From Micromonospora sp. WMMD812 (GTDB taxonomy: Bacteria; Actinomycetota; Actinomycetes; Mycobacteriales; Micromonosporaceae): a DNA stretch of 64,000 bases. Where the stretch lies: the NCBI RefSeq assembly GCF_027497215.1, contig NZ_CP114904.1:2061001-2125000 (forward strand). The letters are read 5' to 3'. Positions 16,144 through 23,550 of this stretch are shown here, one piece after another. The position numbers were made by a program, and so were the translations under genes. Below the pieces are notes generated by a model. The model ran no database searches, was not told where the DNA came from, and saw nothing but the letters and a program-made list of their open reading frames with translations. The first letter of the stretch is position 1; every line of letters begins with the position of its first letter.

Positions 16144-17211
16144 TTGGATGAACACCGGTTCCTTTCACTCGGAGCAGCCCTGACCGCAGGCGGCGTGCTG
16201 CTTCTCTCGCCATTCGCCCCGCCTCCGGGGCAGCCGCCGCCACCTCCCACGGCGGCGCAGGCCTGGCCCGGCGCCCAGCGCGGCAGAGTACCGGCCGACC
16301 TCACCGACGGGATGCCGTACACGCCCATCCTGTTCTTCGACGCCGCGCGATCGGTGGGCAGCGCGCCCAGCCCTGACGCTCGGCACCTGCGTCTGGTGCT
16401 GCAATCAGCAGGCGGCCGGGGTCGCGAGCTGCGCCGGCTAACGCTCGATCGCAACCCGGCCTTCGAGAGGCCGGCCACCGACGGCGAGGTTCTGGTCTGG
16501 GTCGAGAGCTTCGGCGGGGGCTACCGGGAGCTCTGGGCAGCCGATCTGCACGGTGGGGTTCGGCCCCGGCGACTCACGGCCAGCCTGGGCTATCCGCTGT
16601 TCCACCAGACGCAGTACGACCTGGTCATCGCCGAGGGGCGAGTGCACTGGGTGGCCGCCGGATCGCGGGACGACACCGAAGTGCGGTCGGTCTCGTTGAC
16701 CGGCGGCGCTGTCGAGGTGCGGACAGAACCCGGCCGTTGGGCCATGACCGCATGGCCGTGGCTGGTCGACAGCCTCACCGACCTCGCCGGCACGGGCCGG
16801 CTGCGAAACCTGCTGACCGGTCAGGAACGTGCGATGCCGTGGACCCGGTCGAGCCTGACCGAGTGCACGCCCACCTGGTGTCGGGCGGTCTCGGCCGACG
16901 ACGACGGCTGGCCCATTATCGAGGTCGTGAGGTCGGATGGCTCGGATCGCCGGGTGGTCGCCCGCCGAACGGCGACCACCGTCGTCACCGACGTCGCGGT
17001 GCTCAATCGTTTCGAGCTGTTCGTCGAGCTCGCTCCCACCACTCGCTTCACCGGCAGGGGCCGGCTGATGGTGTACGACCTGGCCACCGGCCAGACCGTC
17101 CAGATCAGTCCCGAGGCCGGCAACGTGGCATATCGGGCCGGTGTGCTTTGGTGGACCACCGGCACTCCGGAATCCTTCGTACGTCATTCGATCGACCTGC
17201 GAACCGTTTGA
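16144..17211 (+). CDS. Putative secreted/anchored TolB-like beta-propeller protein
   Basis: A 355-residue protein with a short N-terminal hydrophobic segment (LSLGAALTAGGVLLLSPFA, residues ~7-25) followed by a Pro-rich linker, so it is likely exported or membrane-anchored. The rest is a series of beta-rich repeats of the type DGEVLVWVES...GGYRELWAADLHGG and TGRLRNLLTGQERAMPW, consistent with a TolB/WD40-like propeller. One Cys pair (LTECTPTWC) may form a disulfide. TTG 16144 is the longest start; no strong ribosome site helps the choice. No recognisable partner. Function unknown. Confidence 0.55.
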   Translation: MDEHRFLSLGAALTAGGVLLLSPFAPPPGQPPPPPTAAQAWPGAQRGRVPADLTDGMPYTPILFFDAARSVGSAPSPDARHLRLVLQSAGGRGRELRRLTLDRNPAFERPATDGEVLVWVESFGGGYRELWAADLHGGVRPRRLTASLGYPLFHQTQYDLVIAEGRVHWVAAGSRDDTEVRSVSLTGGAVEVRTEPGRWAMTAWPWLVDSLTDLAGTGRLRNLLTGQERAMPWTRSSLTECTPTWCRAVSADDDGWPIIEVVRSDGSDRRVVARRTATTVVTDVAVLNRFELFVELAPTTRFTGRGRLMVYDLATGQTVQISPEAGNVAYRAGVLWWTTGTPESFVRHSIDLRTV

Positions 17212-17419
17212 GGTGCCGCTGGGCAGACCGGCAGCGGCCGTCGCGCCCGTCGAGAAGACCACCACGCGAACCCCTGATGGAAATCACATTCATGTGCAAG
17301 GATTTCCGGGTCTTCTACGGGTCGGAGTGGCGTTGTCACGCTCCAGGTCGCCCGTTCCGCCTGCACACGGCGGTGTGCCGCCCCGCACAGCAGCACCGCC
17401 GGGCGGGCGCGCTACGACC

Positions 17420-17611
17420 TGGACAACCCACGTCGCCTGGCAAGCCGAAGCCGTGCTGCGCGAGGCCACCGCCCCCGCCGATCTCACCCGATGGCTGGAC
17501 GGCGCGACCCTGCAACGCCTGTGGCCGGCCCTCGTGATGCCACCGCAGGTCCGCCGACTTTGGGAAGCACAATTCCCCGAGCTGGCCAACACGCGCCGAC
17601 ACGCCGCGTAG
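17420..17611 (+). pseudogene. Unassigned C-terminal gene fragment
   Basis: A short in-frame stretch, starting WTTHVAWQAEAVLREA and ending ELANTRRHAA, looks like a genuine helical C-terminus. The sequence upstream in this frame (17141-17419) does not look coding. A different-frame start at 17277 (MEITFMCKDF) also looks gene-like and then breaks. The region 17212-17610 is best read as scrambled remnants of at least one gene. Its TAG stop overlaps the GTG of the next frame. I do not recognise the family. Confidence 0.25.
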
Positions 17612-18564
17612 TGGTCGGCCAGACCCCGCCGATCCACCGCCGGCTGGCGCAGATCGCCCCACCAGCCGATGAGCAACTGCCACTGCTGCTGCCGCGTAGC
17701 GTGACCACCACGATCCCCGCACCCCGAAAGCCGCTGCCAGCGCCACCGCCAGCACCGGCGTCATCCACCGACTCGGCCACCATCGCCTCCGCACCAGCGG
17801 CAACCGGCGACGACGTCGGCCTGGCCGTGGAGGTCACCCGCATCGTTCCCGCCTCGGGCAACCTCACCGTCTGCGGACAACAGTTCTGGCTCAGCCCCAC
17901 CCGCGCCGGACTCCCCGTCACCCTCTGGGCCGACACCACCGTCGTCCACCTGCTCATCAACGGCGTCCGGCTCAAAACCGTCCCGTCCCGGCTCACCCCC
18001 GCCCACCTGCGGCAGCTCCTCGACGACGATGGCCAGGCCGCCGGGCCACCACCGATCACCACCGGCACCGTCCAGGCCGGCGCCCCGATCGAGGTCGAAC
18101 GGCTCGTCAATGCCACTGGCCTGATCGGTCTTGCCGGCCGGCAACACCCCGTCGGCTACCACTTCGCCGGCAGGCGGGTCACCGTCCGACTCGACCGCGG
18201 CCTCATGCAGGTCACCGCCGACGGCGTCCTCCTGCGCAGCCTGCCCAACCCCCTCACCGCCGCCGAGATCACCCGCATCCGCGACGCCCGCCCCGCCGGA
18301 CCACCACCCACCCCGGCATCCGAACCGATCGTGGTCGAACGCCGCGTCAGCTGCCGCGGAGCACTCGTAATCGCCGGCCAACGCATCCACGTCGGCATCA
18401 CCCACGCCGGAGCAACCCTCACCGTCGAAGCCGCCGACACCACCTTCCGCGTCCACGACGGCGACCAGATCGTCATCGAGGTCGCCCGCACCACCGTCAA
18501 GCCGATCGCCCGGTTCAAGGTCCGCAAACCCGAACCCTCACGCGCGGGTCGCAGCACCGGGTGA
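17611..18564 (+). pseudogene. C-terminal tail of an IS481-type transposase
   Basis: A 317-codon frame contains three ~75-residue beta-rich repeats. Their openings are VTRIVPASGNLTVCGQQFWL, VERLVNATGLIGLAGRQHPV and VERRVSCRGALVIAGQRIHV, with PAGPP linkers between them. From memory this is the characteristic C-terminal extension of one group of actinobacterial IS481-family transposases, normally preceded by an HTH and a DDE integrase core. Neither of those is present here, so it cannot transpose by itself. A stand-alone or domesticated role for the tail cannot be excluded because the frame is intact. IS-like terminal repeats occur a little further right. Confidence 0.65.
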
Positions 18565-18639
18565 AGCTTGACGCCCCGGCGGTGGCATTCCTAGCTTTGT
18601 CGCTCATGAGCTGGAGCAACGGAACTGGCGGATCAGACC

Positions 18640-19110
18640 GTGGATAGCGTCAGGTTGACGGAGGCGCTCGGATACAGCGTCGGCGACCTGCTCCTGATCT
18701 CAGCCGAGGCGTTCGACGCGCGGGTCGCCAGGACCACGCCCCAGCGCCTGCTCATCGACTGGCCATGGTGGGAGGTCGACCCCGAGTCAGCCAACTCATG
18801 GGACGGCACTGTGGGCTTCCCTCGTGACGCTGACGCTCACGGCTGGCTCAACACACCCTGGCGACTGGAGCCCGACGCCTCCGAACTCCAAGCCGGTGAC
18901 CCTTGCTTCGTCGGCATCCCACCAACGCAGGTGCGAGTTACCTCCATCGAGAGGTTCGATCCTCCCGCCGACTTCGGATTCCTCCCCCGGCCGGACTACG
19001 CGCTTGAGGTGGTTCCTGTCGACGCGATCGAGGACCAAGAAGCGGGCTACGTCCTCTACCTCAACAGCCACGAGCCGATCCACATCGAAGTTCTTGCGAA
19101 CCCCAACTAA
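18640..19110 (+). CDS. Hypothetical protein
   Basis: A 156-residue acidic, Trp/Pro-rich soluble protein starting with GTG. It shows two WPWWEVDP / LNTPWRLEPDASEL segments and ends in a strand-rich VLYLNSHEPIHIEVL. There is no signal peptide, membrane segment or recognisable motif. It lies between the IS481-type tail and the left repeat of the SUKH-like cassette, so it is part of the accessory zone. Such small acidic proteins in these zones are often immunity proteins, but nothing in the sequence shows this. Confidence 0.45.
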   Translation: MDSVRLTEALGYSVGDLLLISAEAFDARVARTTPQRLLIDWPWWEVDPESANSWDGTVGFPRDADAHGWLNTPWRLEPDASELQAGDPCFVGIPPTQVRVTSIERFDPPADFGFLPRPDYALEVVPVDAIEDQEAGYVLYLNSHEPIHIEVLANPN

Positions 19111-19150
19111 CCAGGGCATACACAAGCGCTACCCTTCAACCGAAGATCGT

Positions 19151-19212
19151 CTAGCCGGACGTGTCACCCAGGTCCCGAGACTGATCTGTCATGGACGTCC
19201 TGAGACCCGACA
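19151..19212 (+). repeat. IS-like repeat, left copy (A)
   Basis: This 62-bp block starts CTAGCCGGA and contains two direct copies of a ~26-bp unit of the form TGTCAnnnAGGTCCTGAGAC followed by nnGACA. The same block occurs downstream of LtrA copies 2 and 3. An inverted copy of the unit lies at 20176-20201. Together they bracket the SUKH-like gene. Confidence 0.75.
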
Positions 19213-19364
19213 TAGCGTCGCAGCGTCGCAGCGTCTGTCCTGCGCCGGTTGATGGTTGACACCGCGGCCTCGGTTGACCGTTGACATGATCGCGATGGGT
19301 TGCGCGAGCGCGACTCGTCACCCGATCTGTCGTTCCGTCACGGCACTGTGCGATCACTCAGGTG

Positions 19365-20129
19365 TCATAGATCCTCGGTGATGGTCTCCACCCACAACGA
19401 GCCGAGGTTGAGGTCGCCCAGCGTGGGGTCGAGCATCGTCATTCGGGCGAGGAAAGCTTCGCAGGATCTATCCACCTCGGCGTGGTGCTGTTCGTGCTCG
19501 TCGGAAGGCGCGGTGTAGTGCGGCTCGGGGTGCGCTCGGAGTAGTTGAACGGCAGCGCGCCAGCGCCAGGCGACCTCCACGAACGACGCCACCGAGGCGT
19601 TGAAGTAGCAGACGGCCGGGTGGTAGAGGTTCTGATGGTAAGGACGCAGCTGTGGGTGGAGGTCGTCTGTGGTCATCGGACGCGCTCGTATGCCCATGAC
19701 TCGGCCGGTGCCGGCGACCGCCCCTACTCGAATCGAGAGAGTGGGGTCGAAGTTCGCGCCATAGACGCCCAGCAGATAGAGCCTCTCGTCTGCCGAAATC
19801 AGTCGACGTTCTGGCTCGCCTGCGACGTTGGGTACTAGCGTGGGGAGGGAGTCGACTTGCGGTGCCGGGCGTAGCAGCGGTCCGTCGGGCAGGCCCCAAG
19901 TCCGCAGCGCCGATCGATCTGATCCCGGCAGGTCCCAGTGGTTGATGACTTCACCGGCGCGTACCTGGACATCCGGCTGGATCACCACGTGCAGCGGCGC
20001 GTTGAGGAGAGACAGCATCTCGTCGTACAGGCTTGGCACCCTCACCTCCAATGGCGAGAAGATCGTAGTCGCCCGTCCATATTCTTGATCGTGTAAAGGG
20101 TCAGGTGGGGCCAGAGCGTCAACCATCAT
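19365..20129 (-). CDS. SUKH-4-like putative immunity protein
   Basis: A 254-residue protein. The middle and end resemble the SUKH superfamily, best the SUKH-4 group. There is a GLPDGP segment, a RLYLLGVYG strand, a GTGRVMGIRARP strand and FNASVASFVEVAWRWRAAV, the place of the usual F.NSSLE.F helix. SUKH proteins are immunity partners of polymorphic toxins, but no toxin gene is visible here. ATG 20129 is the probable start; upstream in-frame codons fall in repeat DNA. The gene is enclosed by inverted IS-like repeats, which suggests it arrived as a mobile cassette. The family call is from pattern only. Confidence 0.45.
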   Translation of the reverse strand: MMVDALAPPDPLHDQEYGRATTIFSPLEVRVPSLYDEMLSLLNAPLHVVIQPDVQVRAGEVINHWDLPGSDRSALRTWGLPDGPLLRPAPQVDSLPTLVPNVAGEPERRLISADERLYLLGVYGANFDPTLSIRVGAVAGTGRVMGIRARPMTTDDLHPQLRPYHQNLYHPAVCYFNASVASFVEVAWRWRAAVQLLRAHPEPHYTAPSDEHEQHHAEVDRSCEAFLARMTMLDPTLGDLNLGSLWVETITEDL

Positions 20130-20175
20130 GCGAGACCAGGCATAGCGTCTCAGCGTCGCAGCGCGTCGCAGCGCG

Positions 20176-20201
20176 TGTCGGGTCTCAGGACCTGCGTGAC
20201 A
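20176..20201 (-). repeat. IS-like repeat, right inverted copy (D)
   Basis: Read on the minus strand this is the same 26-bp unit as the left copy (TGTCACGCAGGTCCTGAGAC, then CCGACA). It differs from the second left unit at only a few positions. It marks the right end of the SUKH-like cassette and directly abuts the left flank of the IS110-family element. Confidence 0.75.
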
Positions 20202-20438
20202 CATCGGTATCAGTTTTCTGGTCCATGGGGACGCCGCGCGTGCGGGAAAATCGGGTTGGTCGCCCGCCGACGTCGGTCGTCCTTGGCGCAGGTGAGGCCG
20301 TGTATCAGTTTGACGCTGGGAGCCGCCACGAGGGGCTGCGCATTGTAGCTACGAGCACGAGGGTCCGACTCTTCCTGTTTCCCCGATGGCTCCCGCGGGT
20401 GACCGTCCCCGATCCCCCTTTCCTCCTCAGAGGTTGTC
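20202..20438 (+). ncRNA. IS110 left non-coding region, candidate bridge RNA
   Basis: These 237 bp lead directly into an IS110-family transposase and contain no gene. Structure is visible: a long-range stem GGGAGCC/GGCTCCC (20318-20324 and 20388-20394) encloses ~63 nt that include the palindrome GTAGCTAC (20345-20352). A separate CCGACGTCGG palindrome and a 10-bp direct repeat GTATCAGTTT (20207-20216, 20302-20311) lie upstream. IS110-group elements encode a bridge RNA in the leader of the transposase. Position and structure fit, but loop-to-target matching is not shown. Confidence 0.3.
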
Positions 20439-21731
20439 ATGGAAGAAGTCGATGAGCAGGAGCTACACGTCGAGCGGGTAGCCGCGCTTGATCTTGGCAA
20501 GGCGGTGTTGGAGGCGTGTGTGCGGGTGCCGCACGAGTCCAGGCCGGGCCGGCGGATGCAGGAGGTGCGGACCTACCCGACCACCACGGTGGCGTTGCTG
20601 CAGATGGCGGACTGGTTCCGCATCTGGGGTGTGACCCGGGTGGTCATGGAAAGCACCAGCGACTACTGGAAAGGTGCCTACTACCTGCTGGAGGCGGAGG
20701 GCTTCGAGTGCTGGCTGGTCAACGCCCGGGACGTCAAGAACGTCCCGGGCCGAGCCAAGACCGACAAGCTCGATGTGGTGTGGCTGGCCAAGGTTGCCGA
20801 GCGGGGTATGTGCCGACCGTCGCTGGTGCAGCCCCGACCGATCCGGGAGTTACGCAACCTGACCCGGTACCGGCGTTCTCTGATCCGCGATCGCACCCGG
20901 GAGATGCAACGGGCGGAGAAGCTGCTTGAGGACGCCCAGATCAAGCTGTCCTCGGTGGTCAGTGAGCTGTTCGGGGTGACCGGGCGGCTGATCCTGGACG
21001 CGTTGGTCGCCGGGCAGCGCGACCCGAGGGTGCTCGCGCAGTTGGCCAAGGGCCGCCTACGGCCGAAGATCGCACAGCTGCAGGAGGCGTTGCGCGGGTT
21101 CTTCACCGATCATCACGGTGCCATCCTGGCGATGATGCTTTCCAACATCGACCGGCTCACCGCCCAGATCGCCGCCCTGGACACGATGGTCGAGCAGGCG
21201 ATCACCCCGTTCGCACATCAAGCACAGCAGTTGGCGCAGATCACCGGAGCCGGCCCCATCGCCGCGCAGGAGATCATCGCCGAAGTGGGCGTAGACATGG
21301 CCCGGTTCCCGTCCGCCGCCCACCTGGTGTCCTGGGCCAAGTTCTGCCCACAGACCCACGAGTCGGCCGGCAAGAAGAAGAACAAGGGCCGTGCCAAGGG
21401 CAACCCCTGGCTGGCCGCCACCCTGGGCAACATCGCCGCGACCGTCGCCCGCAGCGGTGCCGGCTTCCTCGGCGCCCGGCACCGACGCATCGCCCGACGC
21501 CGCGGGCCGCAGAAAGCGATTGTCGCCACCGGCAACTGCGTGCTGACCATCGCCTACCATCTGCTGTCCGACCCCACCGCCCAGTTCCACGACCTCGGCG
21601 CCGACTACTTCACCACGCGCATCGACAGGAACCGCCGGGCCCGCAGCCTGGCCGCCGCACTGCAAGCCGTCACCGGCCAGAAGATCACCATCCGGGATGG
21701 CCAAGCGATCATCGAAGTCCAAGCCGCGTAA
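20439..21731 (+). CDS. IS110-family transposase (DEDD recombinase)
   Basis: A 430-residue, apparently intact transposase. The N-terminal RuvC-like domain has ALDLGK (Asp18), VVMEST (Glu71) and RAKTDKLDVVWLAK (Asp109, Asp112), the DEDD set. A coiled segment follows, then the C-terminal Transposase_20 domain with ITGAGPIAAQEIIAEVG. FPSAAHLVSWAKFCP comes next, whose Ser is the expected nucleophile region, then ESAGKKKNKGRAKGN. Length is normal. IS110 transposases act with a bridge RNA that specifies donor and target DNA. The ATG is preceded by GAGG. The element is probably functional, unlike the IS481 remnant. Confidence 0.92.
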   Translation: MEEVDEQELHVERVAALDLGKAVLEACVRVPHESRPGRRMQEVRTYPTTTVALLQMADWFRIWGVTRVVMESTSDYWKGAYYLLEAEGFECWLVNARDVKNVPGRAKTDKLDVVWLAKVAERGMCRPSLVQPRPIRELRNLTRYRRSLIRDRTREMQRAEKLLEDAQIKLSSVVSELFGVTGRLILDALVAGQRDPRVLAQLAKGRLRPKIAQLQEALRGFFTDHHGAILAMMLSNIDRLTAQIAALDTMVEQAITPFAHQAQQLAQITGAGPIAAQEIIAEVGVDMARFPSAAHLVSWAKFCPQTHESAGKKKNKGRAKGNPWLAATLGNIAATVARSGAGFLGARHRRIARRRGPQKAIVATGNCVLTIAYHLLSDPTAQFHDLGADYFTTRIDRNRRARSLAAALQAVTGQKITIRDGQAIIEVQAA

Positions 21732-22047
21732 CCTCACCGCTGTCACGCAACGACAGCACTCCACACGGCACGCTGTCGGGGCGCTGCCCCGACGCTGCCG
21801 CCTGCCCACACGTCCGTTGATTTACGGGTCAGGAGCTGCGTAACACTCCGCCACCGGTGGCACTGGCCCGCCGCCGTGGCTGATCAGAACCGCTGGCGAC
21901 GGTTGGAAGGATCTGACGCCTCTACCGTCACCCGCCAAGGGCGAGCCTGTTCGGCCCCAGGCCGCAGCAGCACATCCACATCCACCAGCGCTGTCGCATG
22001 GTACGACTGTCAGTGGCTGACAGAAACGGCAGAAACGGGGCGAATCG
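21732..22047. other. Right flank of the IS110 element and leader of LtrA copy 2
   Basis: No gene is seen. Two hairpins follow the transposase stop: GCTGTC/GACAGC (21739-21744, 21752-21757) and GTCGGGG/CCCCGAC (21775-21781, 21787-21793). Either could terminate the transposase transcript or belong to the element's right end. Further right, 21827-21846 weakly resembles the inverted IS-like unit. The last ~40 bp carry the GCAGAAACGGGGCGA motif also found upstream of the other ltrA copies. Confidence 0.4.
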
Positions 22048-23256
22048 ATGGCGGGTGGCGCACCCCGGCTGCTGCGGGAACCGGAGGAGCAGCGGGCGAC
22101 CTTCCTGGACCTGTTCCTCGACCTGGTGTTTGTCTTCGCGCTCTTCCGGCTCTCGCAAGGGCTGCTGGACCATCTGAGCTGGAGCGGCGCCTTCAAGACG
22201 CTGGTGCTGCTGCTCGCCGTGTGGTGTGTGTGGATCCACACCGATTGGTCGACGTGGAGAGCTCGCTCGACGTCGGGGGCAGCCGACAGAGCCGATTTGC
22301 GCCGGACGGCGATACAGGTGCTGGTCATCGGGTCCATGTTCGGCAGCTTGGTGCTGGCGGCCGCGGTGCCTGAGGCGTTCGGCGAACACGGCCCGGTCTT
22401 CGCCGGCGCGTACGTCGCCATTCAGGTCGGTCGCAGCCTGTTTCTCGTGATCGTTAGGCGTGGCGACAAGCGGGCGCAGCGTCCCGAGGTGCGGCTGCTG
22501 TTCTGGTTCGGCGTGTCGGCGGTGCTGTGGATCGCGGGCGCCGTCATGCAGGGTTGGCCGCGTGCGGTGCTGTGGGCGCTAGCGGTGGCCGTGGACTATA
22601 CGGCGGCCAGCCTCGGCTGGCCCACGCCGAGGCGCGGCCGCGCCAGTGCGGCGGAGTTTTCGGTCTCGGGCGAGTTCCTGGCCGAGCGGCATCGGCAGTT
22701 TTTCATCATCGCGCTCGGCGAGCTGATCCTGGTGGCGGGGTTCGGGCTCAGCAGCAACGCCTTCGAGGCTGACCACAGCGCGGCGGTCGTGGTGGCGTTC
22801 GCGACCACGGTGCTGCTGTGGCGAATCTACATCCGCCGTGCCGGGAAGGTGTTGGGCGAGGCCGTCGACGCGGCCCCTGATCCGCTCCGCGTTGCCCTGT
22901 CGACGATGTACGCCCACCCGGTCATGGTCGCCGGCATCATCGCGATCTCCGTCGGCGACGAACTCGTCATCGAGCACCCGTTCGGGCACACACCACCGGC
23001 GTGGGTCGCCGTCATCCTCGGCGGACCCGCACTGTTCCTCGCCGGACGGACCATCTTCGAGTACGCGGTGTTCGGCCGGGTGTCCCGAATCCGCGTGGCC
23101 GGGGTCCTCGTGCTCGCCGCCATCTCACCGACAATGATCTTTCTGCCGCCGGTCTTTGTCGCCGCCGCTGCTGCTCTCGTCCTGGCCGGGATCGCCGTGT
23201 CCGACGCGGCCCGCGCCCGAGGACGCCCACTCGAACCGCCCTCACCGCCCGGCTAG
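22048..23256 (+). CDS. LtrA family membrane protein (copy 2)
   Basis: A 402-residue polytopic membrane protein, second of three LtrA paralogues. Family blocks are intact: ATFLDLFLDLVFVFALFRLS near residue 20, AERHRQFFIIALGELILVAG near 212, ATTVLLWRIYIRRAG, and a LGGPALFLAGRTIFEYAVFG region. It differs from copies 1 and 3 by a ~10-residue charged insertion after the third hydrophobic segment (RARSTSGAADRADLRR). It ends in the same PPSPPG tail as the others. The DNA just past its stop is the IS-like repeat also found after copy 3. It is not in an operon with a recognisable partner. Confidence 0.88.
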   Translation: MAGGAPRLLREPEEQRATFLDLFLDLVFVFALFRLSQGLLDHLSWSGAFKTLVLLLAVWCVWIHTDWSTWRARSTSGAADRADLRRTAIQVLVIGSMFGSLVLAAAVPEAFGEHGPVFAGAYVAIQVGRSLFLVIVRRGDKRAQRPEVRLLFWFGVSAVLWIAGAVMQGWPRAVLWALAVAVDYTAASLGWPTPRRGRASAAEFSVSGEFLAERHRQFFIIALGELILVAGFGLSSNAFEADHSAAVVVAFATTVLLWRIYIRRAGKVLGEAVDAAPDPLRVALSTMYAHPVMVAGIIAISVGDELVIEHPFGHTPPAWVAVILGGPALFLAGRTIFEYAVFGRVSRIRVAGVLVLAAISPTMIFLPPVFVAAAAALVLAGIAVSDAARARGRPLEPPSPPG

Positions 23257-23380
23257 CCGGAAAGTGTCACCCACGTCCCGCGACCGTTCTGTCATGGAGG
23301 TCCTGAGACTCGACATCGGACTCGACATCGTGTCCGGTCTCAGGACCTGCGTGACATGTCGGGTCAGGACCTCGGTGCCA
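23253..23380. repeat. MITE-like inverted repeat (copies B and E)
   Basis: A left block at 23253-23315 (same as 19151-19212) is followed after 15 bp by the inverted unit at 23331-23356. A second, slightly shortened inverted unit lies at 23358-23380. This is what an internally deleted IS with both ends kept would look like: a ~128-bp non-autonomous element able to fold into a long hairpin. It overlaps the stop of LtrA copy 2. Confidence 0.6.
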
Positions 23381-23550
23381 GACCAGTCTTTTTGGATGTT
23401 CGTGACACGTCCGACCAGCGACGCCGACAGCAACGAGCGGCAAGTGGTTGACCTCGGAGTGGCTCTTTGGCGCATCGTGCTGTCGGCAGCCAGAGGGTGA
23501 TGTGGTACGAATACCTAACGCTTGAACAAAGCCGACAGAACGGGCGAGCG

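Larger units (their letters stand above)
20202..21824 (+). mobile_element. IS110-family insertion sequence (ends not resolved)
   Basis: The element comprises the non-coding leader, one transposase gene and ~90 bp of hairpin-rich right flank. IS110 elements lack conventional terminal inverted repeats and usually leave no clear target duplication, so the limits given are approximate. The left limit is the edge of the IS-like repeat at 20176-20201. The right limit is after the hairpins at 21739-21793. Confidence 0.45.

Noticed and set aside
21827..21846. Possible further inverted copy of the IS-like unit before LtrA copy 2
   Set aside because: Resemblance to GGTCTCAGGACCTGCGTGACA is partial with a 2-bp gap; too weak to list as a repeat.
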